Of a stretch of DNA of 64,000 nucleotides, positions 51,743 to 60,609 are shown in pieces; the stretch's first letter is position 1; the number at the start of each line of letters is the position of its first letter. The position numbers were made by a program, and so were the translations under genes. The notes beneath the pieces are model-generated. The model saw nothing but the letters and a program-made list of their open reading frames with translations. It was not told the DNA's origin and made no database searches. The stretch spans positions 1 to 64,000 of the forward strand of contig NZ_JAHNZO010000036.1 in the NCBI RefSeq assembly GCF_018998565.1. Direction: 5' to 3'. The stretch is from Paenibacillus oleatilyticus. GTDB lineage: Bacteria; Bacillota; Bacilli; Paenibacillales; NBRC-103111.

Positions 51743-51815
51743 TTCGGCTGTTTCCAATCGAGCCTTTTCGAGCCTTTCTGCTTGTCCTTGTTTGAATTAG
51801 TTCAGGAGGTGTGCC

Positions 51816-52751
51816 ATGCTTCGCTATTTGCTGCGTCGTCTGGTTTATATGGTAATTACCTTGTGGTTGGTTGTTTCCTTCACATTCGTGTTGATGAAAA
51901 ACTTGCCAGGGGATCCGTTCGGGGAAGATTCGCAAAAATTGACGATTGAGCAAAGAAAACTGCTCTATGCTCAATACGGTTTGGATCAACCGATTTGGAA
52001 GCAGTACCTGAAATACATGAATAACGTGCTCCATGGCGATTTGGGCGTGTCCTTCCAGTTCCCGACGCGCAAAGTGACGGACATTATTCATCAAGCGTTC
52101 CCGGCTTCGCTGGAGCTCGGCTTGTGGGCGCTCGCGATTGCCATTACGGTCGGATTGATTCTCGGCATTATTGCAGCTTTGAATCATAACAAAGGTCTTG
52201 ATGTCACAGCGATGTTTACGGCAATTGTCGGTATTTCGATTCCATCCTTCGTTCTTGGGCCTTTGCTGTCTTATTTTGTCGGGGTGAAGCTAGGCTGGCT
52301 GCCTCCGGGGATGTGGACAGGAGCGTCATCCAGGATACTGCCTTCCATTGCTTTATCGTTCGGTACGATTGCCATTCTTGCCCGGCTCATGCGAACGTCT
52401 ATGCTGGACGTGCTGAATCAGGACTACATCAAAACGGCGAAGGCTAAAGGTTTGTCCCAGTCGGCCATCGTTCTTAAGCATACGATCCGTAATGCGATCC
52501 TTCCGGTGGTTACCGTGCTGGGTCCCGTATTTGTCGGTCTGATCACCGGTACGCTGATTGTAGAGCAAATTTTCGTCGTGCCGGGATTAGGGAAGCACTT
52601 TGTTCAATCCATTTATTCCAACGACTACACCATGATTACAGGATTGACCATTTTCTATGCGTTTATTCTTGTCATTGTGCTTTTTCTTACCGATGTTATC
52701 TACGGTTTCATCGACCCGCGCATTCGTTTGGTTAAGGGAGGTAGCAAGTAA
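51816..52751 (+). CDS. oppB: Oligopeptide ABC transporter permease OppB
   Basis: This 311-residue inner permease has six helices. It begins MLRYLLRRLVYMVITLWLVVSFTFVLMKNLPGDPF, typical of OppB/DppB. The EAA loop (LDVLNQDYIKTAKAKGLSQSAIVLKHTIRNAILPVV) contacts the ATPases. The start ATG 51816 follows CAGGAGGTG. Its stop overlaps the ATG of oppC by one base. Confidence 0.96.
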   Translation: MLRYLLRRLVYMVITLWLVVSFTFVLMKNLPGDPFGEDSQKLTIEQRKLLYAQYGLDQPIWKQYLKYMNNVLHGDLGVSFQFPTRKVTDIIHQAFPASLELGLWALAIAITVGLILGIIAALNHNKGLDVTAMFTAIVGISIPSFVLGPLLSYFVGVKLGWLPPGMWTGASSRILPSIALSFGTIAILARLMRTSMLDVLNQDYIKTAKAKGLSQSAIVLKHTIRNAILPVVTVLGPVFVGLITGTLIVEQIFVVPGLGKHFVQSIYSNDYTMITGLTIFYAFILVIVLFLTDVIYGFIDPRIRLVKGGSK

Positions 52752-53665
52752 TGCAGATGTCCAAAGACCTGTTCCAGCCGGTTGTCCGAGAGCAAGTCGG
52801 CCGGGAAGCTGTCGTCCGCCCTTCCATGAACTACTGGCAGGATGCGTGGAGAAGGCTCAAGAAAAACAAGTTGGCCATGTTCGGCATGACAACGCTTGTC
52901 ATCTTGATTTTGCTCGCTACGTTCGGACCGATTTTTTCGAGCTACGATTACGCGACGCAAAACTACGATATTAAAAATTTACCGCCATCCAGTGCGCACT
53001 GGTTCGGAACCGACGATTTCGGTCGGGACCTGTGGGTGCGCGTATGGTGGGGAACGCGGATTTCCTTGGCAATCGGGATTATTGCCGCGCTGCTTGACCT
53101 CGTATTCGGCGTTATTTACGGGGGCGTTTCGGCCTACTATGGCGGCCGGGTAGATGATATCATGCAGCGTATTATCGAAATCATTCACTCCATCCCGTTT
53201 CTGCTGATCTCGATCTTGCTGATCATCGTTATCGGACCTGGTTTCATGACGATCATCATCGCCTATGCCATTACCGGCTGGGTGCCGATGGCGCGGCTGG
53301 TCCGCGGTCAAGTTCTGACCTTGAAGGAGCAAGAATACGTCCTTGCGGCCAGAACGCTGGGCGCAGGAGGCGCGCGCATTATTTTCCGCCATTTGGTACC
53401 GAATGCGCTTAGCTTGATTATCGTACAAATTACATTTATCGTTCCTTCGGCTATTTTCGTCGAAGCGTTCCTGAGCTTTATCGGTCTCGGCATCCGCGTG
53501 CCGCTCGCTTCGCTCGGTTCGTTGTTGTCCGACGGTGCGAACTCGATTCGTTATTTCCCGCATCGGGTTATTTTCCCGACGATTGTTTTCAGCTTGATCC
53601 TGATGAGCTTCAACCTGCTCGGTGACGGCCTTCGCGATGCGCTCGATCCGAAGATGAGGAAGTAA
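52751..53665 (+). CDS. oppC: Oligopeptide ABC transporter permease OppC
   Basis: This 304-residue permease has a cytoplasmic N-terminus (YWQDAWRRLKKNKLAMFGM) and six helices. HWFGTDDFGRDLWVRVWWGTRISL is the OppC signature, and the EAA loop is LKEQEYVLAARTLGAGGARIIFRHLVPN. It forms the channel with OppB. The gap to oppD is 16 bases with AAGGAGG. Confidence 0.96.
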   Translation: MQMSKDLFQPVVREQVGREAVVRPSMNYWQDAWRRLKKNKLAMFGMTTLVILILLATFGPIFSSYDYATQNYDIKNLPPSSAHWFGTDDFGRDLWVRVWWGTRISLAIGIIAALLDLVFGVIYGGVSAYYGGRVDDIMQRIIEIIHSIPFLLISILLIIVIGPGFMTIIIAYAITGWVPMARLVRGQVLTLKEQEYVLAARTLGAGGARIIFRHLVPNALSLIIVQITFIVPSAIFVEAFLSFIGLGIRVPLASLGSLLSDGANSIRYFPHRVIFPTIVFSLILMSFNLLGDGLRDALDPKMRK

Positions 53666-53681
53666 GGAGGGTGCCTAAATC

Positions 53682-54707
53682 ATGAGCAAAAATATATTGG
53701 AGGTTCGCGACCTCAAAGTATCGTTTCGCACCTATGCCGGTGAAGTGCAAGCCGTTCGCGGCGTTTCCTTCGACCTCAAAAAAGGGGAAGTGCTCGCCAT
53801 TGTAGGCGAATCCGGATGCGGCAAATCGGTTACGGCCCAAACGATTATGCGGCTCATTCCGACGCCTCCAAGCATGATCAAGAGCGGATCGATCAAATTC
53901 GACGGCAAAACGGAAATTACCAAAATTTCAAATAAAGGAATGGAAAAAATCCGCGGCTCCGAAATGGGGATGATTTTCCAGGATCCGATGACTTCTCTCA
54001 ACCCGACGATGACGATCGGGAAGCAAATCGCCGAAGGGCTCATCAAGCATCAAGGCTTAAGCTCAAGCGAAGCACGGAAGCGTGCAGTCGAGATTTTGAA
54101 AATGGTCGGTATTTCCAACCCGGAAGGCCGGATCACTCAATATCCTCACGAATTTTCCGGTGGGATGCGCCAGCGTGTCATGATTGCCATCGCGCTTGCC
54201 TGCAATCCGAAGCTGCTTATTGCCGACGAGCCGACAACGGCGCTTGACGTAACGATCCAGGCGCAAATTATCGAACTGATGAAGAAGCTGTCCGAGCAGA
54301 CGGAAGCATCGATTATCGTGATTACGCATGACCTCGGAGTCGTTGCAGAGATGGCGCAGCGCGTCATCGTCATGTATGCCGGCAAAGTCGTAGAGCAGGG
54401 CACGGTAGACGAGCTGTTTTACGATTCGAAACATCCGTATACCTGGGGCTTGCTTCGTTCCGTTCCGCGTCTCGACCAGGACAAAGACGGCGAATTGGTG
54501 CCGATTCCGGGGACGCCGCCGGACTTGTTCGCCCCGCCGAAAGGCTGCGCTTTTGCAGCGCGTTGTCCTTACGCCATGAAAGCCTGTCTGGAAGTCGATC
54601 CTGAGCACACGAAGCTTTCCGAGACGCATTCGGCAGCCTGCTGGCTCCTGCATCCCGATGCGCCTAAAGTAGAGCGACCTGTAGAAGCTGGAGGTGCGGC
54701 ACGATGA
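53682..54707 (+). CDS. oppD: Oligopeptide ABC transporter ATPase OppD
   Basis: This 341-residue ATPase has Walker A GESGCGKS, signature FSGGMRQRV, Walker B LLIADEPTTALDV and the switch His in VITHDLG. The C-terminal oligopeptide-binding type extension (CAFAARCPYAMKAC) carries the Cys cluster typical of OppD/F. Its stop overlaps the oppF ATG (ATGA). Confidence 0.96.
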   Translation: MSKNILEVRDLKVSFRTYAGEVQAVRGVSFDLKKGEVLAIVGESGCGKSVTAQTIMRLIPTPPSMIKSGSIKFDGKTEITKISNKGMEKIRGSEMGMIFQDPMTSLNPTMTIGKQIAEGLIKHQGLSSSEARKRAVEILKMVGISNPEGRITQYPHEFSGGMRQRVMIAIALACNPKLLIADEPTTALDVTIQAQIIELMKKLSEQTEASIIVITHDLGVVAEMAQRVIVMYAGKVVEQGTVDELFYDSKHPYTWGLLRSVPRLDQDKDGELVPIPGTPPDLFAPPKGCAFAARCPYAMKACLEVDPEHTKLSETHSAACWLLHPDAPKVERPVEAGGAAR

Positions 54708-55660
54708 AGGGCAATCCAATTTTGGAAGTTCGCGATTTGCAAAAACACTTTCACTTGGGCGGCGGCAAGACTTTAAAAGCCGTCGACAAGCTTAATATTT
54801 CGATCGGCCGGGGCGAAACGTTCGGTCTGGTCGGCGAGTCCGGCTGCGGCAAGTCTACGGCCGGGCGCACAATCATCCGTCTTTATGAAGCGACAGGCGG
54901 CGAAGTGCTGTTCAATGGCGAGAACGTGCATAAGCTGCGCGGAAACAAGCTGCAAGAGTTCCGCCGTCATATGCAGATGGTGTTCCAAGATCCGTACGCT
55001 TCCTTGAACCCGCGGATGACGGTTGGCAACATCATTGCCGAAGGACTCGATATTCATGGTCTTGCCGACGGCAAACAGCGCAAGCAGCGCGTAAGCGAGC
55101 TGCTTAATGCGGTAGGTTTGAACGAAGAGCATGCGAGCCGCTTCCCGCACGAATTTTCGGGCGGACAGCGTCAGCGGATCGGCATTGCCCGGGCGCTGGC
55201 GATCGAGCCTCAGTTCATCATCGCGGACGAGCCGATCTCCGCGTTGGACGTATCCGTTCAGGCGCAGGTCGTCAACCTGTTCAAGAAGCTGCAAAAAGAG
55301 CGCGGTCTGACCTACTTGTTCATCGCGCACGATCTTGCGATGGTGAAGCATATTTCCGACCGGATCGGCGTTATGTATCTCGGCAAGCTGGTCGAGGTAA
55401 CGACTTCCGAGGAGCTGTATGCGAATCCGCTGCATCCTTACACGCAATCGCTGTTGTCCGCAATCCCGATTCCGGACCCGGAGGTGGAACGTACTCGCGA
55501 GCGGATCATTCTGGAAGGCGAAATTCCAAGCCCGCTGAACCCGCCGAGCGGTTGTCCGTTCCGTACACGCTGCCCGAAGGCGATGCCGGAATGCGCGGCC
55601 AGCATGCCGGAGTTCAAGGAAGTCCAACCCGGTCACTTTACAGCCTGCCATTTATATTAA
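54704..55660 (+). CDS. oppF: Oligopeptide ABC transporter ATPase OppF
   Basis: This 318-residue second ATPase of the pair has Walker A GESGCGKS, signature FSGGQRQRI, Walker B FIIADEPISALDV, switch His in FIAHDLA and a C-terminal CPFRTRCPKAMPEC. It forms a heterodimer with OppD. A terminator follows. The complete oppABCDF order shows a functional importer. Confidence 0.96.
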   Translation: MKGNPILEVRDLQKHFHLGGGKTLKAVDKLNISIGRGETFGLVGESGCGKSTAGRTIIRLYEATGGEVLFNGENVHKLRGNKLQEFRRHMQMVFQDPYASLNPRMTVGNIIAEGLDIHGLADGKQRKQRVSELLNAVGLNEEHASRFPHEFSGGQRQRIGIARALAIEPQFIIADEPISALDVSVQAQVVNLFKKLQKERGLTYLFIAHDLAMVKHISDRIGVMYLGKLVEVTTSEELYANPLHPYTQSLLSAIPIPDPEVERTRERIILEGEIPSPLNPPSGCPFRTRCPKAMPECAASMPEFKEVQPGHFTACHLY

Positions 55661-55666
55661 CCTTGG

Positions 55667-55694
55667 AAGCCTCTGCATGTGCAGGGGCTTTTTA
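55667..55694 (+). terminator. Terminator after oppF
   Basis: AAGCCTCTGCA (55667-55677) pairs with TGCAGGGGCTT (55680-55690), one G-U pair, then T. Confidence 0.85.
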
Positions 55695-55732
55695 AGTATA
55701 ACGAAACGATCCGTATCAGTTTCCCCCACCTT

Positions 55733-55761
55733 TTGACGATTTCCCGGATCACGTGTAAAAT
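55733..55761 (+). promoter_or_regulatory. Promoter of bshC
   Basis: TTGACG (55733-55738) and TAAAAT (55756-55761) are spaced by 17 bases, about 65 bases before the start codon. Confidence 0.7.
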
Positions 55762-55827
55762 AGTAATGCTCATGTTATTTACAAACCGGAAGCAGCTTAC
55801 ATTTTAAAAGGAAGGGTGGCGGGCGGA

Positions 55828-57465
55828 TTGCGGATAGAAATAATGCAGTGGGACTCCGGCCAACCTTTGGCAGGCGATTATTCGGACCGTTTCGAAAAAA
55901 TAAGCGCGTTTTTCGATTACAATCCTTCGGATGCCGACGGTTGGGAGGCGCGTGCGGCCTGGATCGACCGCGAGCGGATTCACGGAGCAGACCGCGCGCG
56001 GCTTGCGGAAGGGCTGCGCCGATTCAATGAACGGGCGGGGGCTTCGCCGGAAACGCTTCGTTCGATCGAGCTGCTTAAGGATTCCCGTACGCTGTGTATC
56101 GTAGGAGGCCAGCAGGCCAGTTTGTTTACCGGACCGCTGCTCGTTATATACAAGGCGATTACGTTGATACGGACGGCCCGTGAGGCTTCGGAGAAGCTGG
56201 GTCGGCCGGTGGTGCCGGTATTTTGGATTGCCGGGGAGGATCATGATTTTGACGAAGTGAACCACGTGACGGTTCTGACAGCGGATCAGCAGCTCCAGAA
56301 GATCAAGCTGCAGCATCCGACCGGCTTGCGCACCTCCGTCAGCCGGACGCCAATCTCGCCGGAGCAGTGGGGCGAGGCGTTGACCGCCCTTGAGCAGACG
56401 CTTATGCCTACGGAGTTCAAGGAGGGATTGATGGAAGCGCTGCGTTCGTCGACCGACGGGGCCGTCTCTTTGACGGACAGCTTTGCGCGCCTCCTCTCCG
56501 CTTGGTTCGGACGGGACGGGCTCGTGCTGATCGATTCGGACGACCCGGAGCTGCGGCGGCTCGAAAGCCCGATGTTCCGCCTATTGACGGAGCAAAGCGG
56601 TTCGATTAACGAAGCGCTGCTGCGGGGGCAAGACAAGCTGCGGGCGGCGGGCTATGTACCGCAGGCCGAGGTTTCCGGCAACGGTGCGAACTTATTCGTC
56701 TTTGATGAACAAGGCGAGCGCATCCTGCTTTACGCGGACGGAGAGGGCAGATATACGGACCGCAAGGGGGAACGCCGCTTCGGCCGGGAGCAGCTTTTGC
56801 AATGGGCGGAGGAGGCCCCTGAGCGGCTAAGCAACAACGTGATGACACGGCCTTTGATGCAGGACTATTTGTTCCCCGTACTCGGGACTGTATTGGGACC
56901 TTCAGAGATCGCTTACTGGGCGTTGACGCGCGAAGCGTTTCATACCGTGGGCATGCGGATGCCGATCGTTCTTCCGCGTTTGGGCTTCACCCTTGTGGAA
57001 GGTACGATCCAGAAAAACATGCAGAAGTACGGGCTGGCCATCGACGATGCGCTGTACCGCTTGGATGAGAAGCAGCAGGCTTGGCTTCGGGAGCAAGACC
57101 AGCTTCAACTGGATGCTCGCTTTGCCGAGGTGAAAGAGCAGTTTCGCGCCAGTTACGAGCCGTTGATCGGAGCGATGGCCGCTATCAATCCCGGATTGCA
57201 AAAGTTAGGCGAAACGAATCTGGGGAAAATTATCGAGCAAATCGATTTCTTGCAGCATAAAGCGGATGACGGCCTTCGATCGCAATATGAGGCTGGGCTT
57301 CGCCAATTTGCCCGCATCGGGCTTTCCTTGCTGCCTGACGGCAAGCCGCAGGAGCGGGTGTACAATTCGCTGGCCTATTTGAATAAATACGGCGACGGTT
57401 GGATAAGGGAACTCGTGGAAGTGCCTTTGCCACTGGACGGAAAGCATCGTATATGTTACATGTAA
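55828..57465 (+). CDS. bshC: Bacillithiol synthesis cysteine-adding enzyme BshC
   Basis: BshC adds cysteine to glucosaminyl-malate, the last step of bacillithiol synthesis. From TTG 55828 it has 545 residues, close to the usual 540. Family blocks include LCIVGGQQASLFTGPLLVIYKAITLIRTA, PVFWIAGEDHDFDEVNHV and PMLQDYLFPVLGTVLGPSEIAYW-like text in the middle. The C-terminal half is a coiled coil. GTG 55816 is also in frame but almost touches its AAGGAAGG site, so TTG 55828 is preferred. Confidence 0.93.
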   Translation: MRIEIMQWDSGQPLAGDYSDRFEKISAFFDYNPSDADGWEARAAWIDRERIHGADRARLAEGLRRFNERAGASPETLRSIELLKDSRTLCIVGGQQASLFTGPLLVIYKAITLIRTAREASEKLGRPVVPVFWIAGEDHDFDEVNHVTVLTADQQLQKIKLQHPTGLRTSVSRTPISPEQWGEALTALEQTLMPTEFKEGLMEALRSSTDGAVSLTDSFARLLSAWFGRDGLVLIDSDDPELRRLESPMFRLLTEQSGSINEALLRGQDKLRAAGYVPQAEVSGNGANLFVFDEQGERILLYADGEGRYTDRKGERRFGREQLLQWAEEAPERLSNNVMTRPLMQDYLFPVLGTVLGPSEIAYWALTREAFHTVGMRMPIVLPRLGFTLVEGTIQKNMQKYGLAIDDALYRLDEKQQAWLREQDQLQLDARFAEVKEQFRASYEPLIGAMAAINPGLQKLGETNLGKIIEQIDFLQHKADDGLRSQYEAGLRQFARIGLSLLPDGKPQERVYNSLAYLNKYGDGWIRELVEVPLPLDGKHRICYM

Positions 57466-57502
57466 TACGTAGAGAATTCATGATCCAAGGAGGACGTTAC
57501 CG

Positions 57503-58768
57503 ATGGCAAGTACGATCGACCGCAGCATTATCCGCGACATTGCGCTCGCGCCTGAAGGACATTTGAAGATCGATTGGGTGAATGCCCACATGCCGGTGCT
57601 TAACCGCATCCGCGAGCAGTTCGAGAAGGAACAGCCGTTTAAAGGGTTGAAAGTCGCCATATCGCTTCACTTGGAAGCCAAGACGGCCTATTTGGCCAAA
57701 GTGGTTCAAGCCGGCGGCGCCCAAGTAACCATTTGCGGCAGCAATCCGCTGTCCACGCAGGATGACGTATGCGCGGCGTTGGTGGAAGACGGCATCACCG
57801 TATTTGCGAAGTACAACCCGGAGCCGAAGGAATACAAGGAGCTGCTGATCAAGACGCTTGAGACCGAGCCGGATCTGATCATTGACGACGGCGGGGATCT
57901 GGTGACCATTCTTCACTCCGAGCGCAAAGATCTTCTCAAAAACGTGCGCGGGGGCGCGGAAGAAACGACGACGGGCATTCTTCGCCTGAAATCGCTGGAG
58001 AAGGACGGCCAGCTCCAATTCCCGATGGTTGCGGTCAACGACGCATTCTGCAAATACTTGTTCGACAACCGTTACGGAACGGGGCAATCCGTTTGGGACG
58101 GTATCAACCGGACGACGAACCTTGTCGTTGCGGGGAAAACGGTCGTTGTCGTCGGCTACGGCTGGTGCGGCAAGGGCGTGGCCATGCGCGCCAAAGGGCT
58201 CGGTGCCAACGTCATCGTGACGGAAATCGACGCGATCAAAGCGGTTGAAGCTTATATGGATGGCTTTGCGGTTATGCCGATGAGCGAGGCGGCCAAGGCG
58301 GGCGATTTCTTCGTAACCGTGACGGGCAACCGGGACGTCATCCGCGGGGAGCACTACAAAGTCATGAAGGACGGAGCCATCCTGTCCAACGCCGGTCACT
58401 TCGACGTGGAAGTAAACAAACCGGAGCTGGAGGCCATGGCCGTATCCGTACGGACGGTTCGCCGCAACATCGAGGAGTACACCCTCCAAGACGGACGTAA
58501 ATTTTACATTTTGGCCGAGGGACGTCTTGTCAACCTGGCTGCAGGCGACGGACATCCGGCGGAAATCATGGACATGACCTTTGCGCTTCAGGCGATGTCC
58601 CTGAAGTACGTGAACGAGAACTACAAGCAAATCGGCCGCAAGGTCGTCAACGTGCCTTACGAGCTGGATGAGCAGGTGGCCCGCTTCAAGCTGGCTTCGC
58701 TCGGCATCGGCATCGACACGCTGACCGAAGAGCAAAAAGCATACCTGGACAGCTGGGCGGAGCATTAA
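57503..58768 (+). CDS. ahcY: Adenosylhomocysteinase (S-adenosylhomocysteine hydrolase)
   Basis: This 421-residue NAD-dependent enzyme splits S-adenosylhomocysteine into adenosine and homocysteine. Conserved parts are SLHLEAKTAYL, GGAEETTTGILRL, NDAFCKYLFDNRYGTGQSVWDGINR and the NAD motif VVVGYGWCGKGVA. The C-terminus ends LTEEQKAYLDSWAEH and lacks the Lys-Tyr-rich tail of the long bacterial/eukaryotic enzymes, so it resembles the short Thermotoga/archaeal type. Many Bacilli use the MtnN-LuxS route instead. The start is ATG 57503 after AAGGAGG. Confidence 0.95.
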   Translation: MASTIDRSIIRDIALAPEGHLKIDWVNAHMPVLNRIREQFEKEQPFKGLKVAISLHLEAKTAYLAKVVQAGGAQVTICGSNPLSTQDDVCAALVEDGITVFAKYNPEPKEYKELLIKTLETEPDLIIDDGGDLVTILHSERKDLLKNVRGGAEETTTGILRLKSLEKDGQLQFPMVAVNDAFCKYLFDNRYGTGQSVWDGINRTTNLVVAGKTVVVVGYGWCGKGVAMRAKGLGANVIVTEIDAIKAVEAYMDGFAVMPMSEAAKAGDFFVTVTGNRDVIRGEHYKVMKDGAILSNAGHFDVEVNKPELEAMAVSVRTVRRNIEEYTLQDGRKFYILAEGRLVNLAAGDGHPAEIMDMTFALQAMSLKYVNENYKQIGRKVVNVPYELDEQVARFKLASLGIGIDTLTEEQKAYLDSWAEH

Positions 58769-58786
58769 TCCGCATCCGGCTATCGA

Positions 58787-58827
58787 ATCTCCCTTTGATG
58801 CAGGAGCGTCAAGGGGAGATTTTTTTG
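58787..58827 (+). terminator. Terminator after ahcY
   Basis: ATCTCCCTTTGA (58787-58798) pairs with TCAAGGGGAGAT (58809-58820), one G-U pair, followed by seven T. Confidence 0.92.
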
Positions 58828-58931
58828 TTTCGAAATTGTCATAAAATTGAAACAATGGATATCCTCCTCGCGTCTAGGGAATAACGCGGCGTTCAGCGGC
58901 TGCGGGTTCAGACAAAGAAGGGGGAGGCAAT

Positions 58932-60020
58932 ATGCAGAAGGTAGGGGAAGGGGCTGCGCCGAAGCGGCAATTGCTGCGGCAGATGCGTGGAGCCGGGGCG
59001 GTTCTGCTGTTGGCCGGATGGCTTGCAGGCTGCAACGCGGCTTCAACAGACTCGGAAAAGCTGGCTATCGGTGATCAGAAAATGGCGCAAACTAACGGCG
59101 CAGAATCGAAAGCAGGCTCTGCTGGCTCAACCGGCCAGGCCACCGATTCGAATGCGGCGAAGCCTGCCGCGGGCGCAAGCTTGACGGGAGAAACGGCGCC
59201 CGAGACGCCGGAGCCATACAACCGCAAAATCATCTACAAAGCAAATTTGGTCATGCAGGTGGAAAAGTATCAAGAGGCGCAAGCAAAAATACAGGAGGCG
59301 GTCAAGCAGTCGGGCGGCTACATTTTACAGTTCAACGAGAATGCTTCCGGTTTGGAAAAAAGCGGTACGTTCGTCATCAAAGTGCCCGCGACCGGCTTCC
59401 AATCGCTGTTGGCGCTACTTGAACAGATTCAGCCGACACTGCAGAAAAACTTGCAAGGTCAGGATGTGACGGAGGAGTATGTCGATCTCTCCGCCCGTTT
59501 GAAGGCAAAGCAGGTGGTGGAGAGCCGGCTGATCGCTTTTATGGAAAAGGCTGCGAAGACCGACGAACTGCTTGCTTTCTCCAACGAGCTCGGCAAGGTT
59601 CAGGAAGAAATCGAGCGCATTAAAGGGCGTATGCGGTACTTGGAGCAAAACGTAGCCATGTCGACCATCGAGCTGAAGCTGACGCAAAAAAACAGCTCCG
59701 CCGAGGTTATTCAGGCGCGCGGTCAAGGACCGCTAGGGCAGCGGGCGGCAGAAGCGCTGAACGGAAGCTTGGCGGTGCTCGGCTTCTTGCTTCAATGGGC
59801 GTTCGTCTTTCTGGCGGGAGCGCTGCCGGTGATCCTGCTGCTGATGTTGATCGGCATTCCCGTCTGGCTTCTGCGTAAACGGCGCAAGGAGAAGCTGGCG
59901 GACATTCGTGCGCGGCTGGCCCAGGATAGCCCGCCGTCGGAGGCGCGGCCGTCCGACCGTTTGTCCCTTCCGGAACAAGCCGGGGAGAATGCGGAACCGC
60001 CCCGGGACAAAACAGAATAA
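58932..60020 (+). CDS. DUF4349 lipoprotein
   Basis: This 362-residue lipoprotein has lipobox LAGC, a long Ala/Ser/Gly/Glu linker, then a DUF4349 domain (YNRKIIYKANLVMQVEKYQEAQAKIQEAVKQSGGYI... VTEEYVDLSARLKAKQ). A coiled coil, a C-terminal membrane helix (FVFLAGALPVILLLMLIGIPVWLL) and a basic tail follow. It would be held at the membrane at both ends. The start is ATG 58932 after GGGGGAGG. It is a stand-alone unit between ahcY and mraZ. Confidence 0.87.
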   Translation: MQKVGEGAAPKRQLLRQMRGAGAVLLLAGWLAGCNAASTDSEKLAIGDQKMAQTNGAESKAGSAGSTGQATDSNAAKPAAGASLTGETAPETPEPYNRKIIYKANLVMQVEKYQEAQAKIQEAVKQSGGYILQFNENASGLEKSGTFVIKVPATGFQSLLALLEQIQPTLQKNLQGQDVTEEYVDLSARLKAKQVVESRLIAFMEKAAKTDELLAFSNELGKVQEEIERIKGRMRYLEQNVAMSTIELKLTQKNSSAEVIQARGQGPLGQRAAEALNGSLAVLGFLLQWAFVFLAGALPVILLLMLIGIPVWLLRKRRKEKLADIRARLAQDSPPSEARPSDRLSLPEQAGENAEPPRDKTE

Positions 60021-60023
60021 CCC

Positions 60024-60067
60024 GAAAAAAATCCTGCGGTCGTCTCTTGACGAAGCAGGATTTTTTG
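60024..60067 (+). terminator. Terminator after the DUF4349 gene
   Basis: AAAAAATCCTGC (60026-60037) pairs with GCAGGATTTTTT (60055-60066), with an inner TCGTC/GACGA stem. Confidence 0.92.
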
Positions 60068-60094
60068 TTAACGTGACGAATCATTACTGTACAA

Positions 60095-60134
60095 GTGGTG
60101 GAAAGTGGGGTAAAGTGGAGGAAAGGGGGTGGCG
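60095..60134 (+). promoter_or_regulatory. MraZ box: tandem 10 bp repeats
   Basis: Three head-to-tail 10 bp repeats, GTGGTGGAAA (60095-60104), GTGGGGTAAA (60105-60114) and GTGGAGGAAA (60115-60124), are followed by a degenerate fourth copy. MraZ is known to bind GTGG/TGGG direct repeats before its own gene, so this is probably the autoregulatory site. Confidence 0.75.
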
Positions 60135-60138
60135 AGTG

Positions 60139-60576
60139 GTGTTCATGGGGGAGTATCAACATACTGTTGACGAAAAAGGCCGGATGATCGTGCCAGCCAA
60201 ATTTCGCGAAGCCCTGGGAACATCATTTATCGTCACTCGCGGCCTGGACCAATGTTTATTCGTTTATCCCATGAACGAGTGGGCGGTGCTGGAGCAGAAG
60301 CTCAAGGCGCTGCCGCTCATGAAGTCTGACGCTCGCGCCTTTACCCGGTTTTTTTTCTCCGGCGCCACCGAATGCGAGCTGGACAAGCAAGGCAGGGTGA
60401 ACCTGCCGAACAATCTGATCGAGCACGCCAAGCTGGAAAAAGATTGTGTCGTTATCGGCGTTTCCAATCGGGTGGAGATTTGGAGCAAGTCGATCTGGGA
60501 AAACTACTTCCAGCAATCGGAGGAATCGTTCGCCGAAATTGCGGAGAAACTGGTCGATTTTAACTTTGATCTATAA
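60139..60576 (+). CDS. mraZ: Transcriptional regulator MraZ
   Basis: This 145-residue protein has two SpoVT/AbrB-like domains (MFMGEYQHTVDEKGRMIVPAKFREAL and RFFFSGATECELDKQGRVNLP). It binds the direct repeats before its operon and controls division and cell-wall genes. The start is GTG 60139, giving the family's MFMGEYQHT; AAAGGGGG lies nine bases upstream. Confidence 0.97.
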   Translation: MFMGEYQHTVDEKGRMIVPAKFREALGTSFIVTRGLDQCLFVYPMNEWAVLEQKLKALPLMKSDARAFTRFFFSGATECELDKQGRVNLPNNLIEHAKLEKDCVVIGVSNRVEIWSKSIWENYFQQSEESFAEIAEKLVDFNFDL

Positions 60577-60609
60577 CCCGGGAAAAGCCGGCGTAGGAGG
60601 AGCAGCGGG

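Noticed and set aside
57497..58855. Minus-strand open frame (452 codons) opposite ahcY
   Set aside because: Antisense to a conserved enzyme, and it runs through the ahcY terminator.
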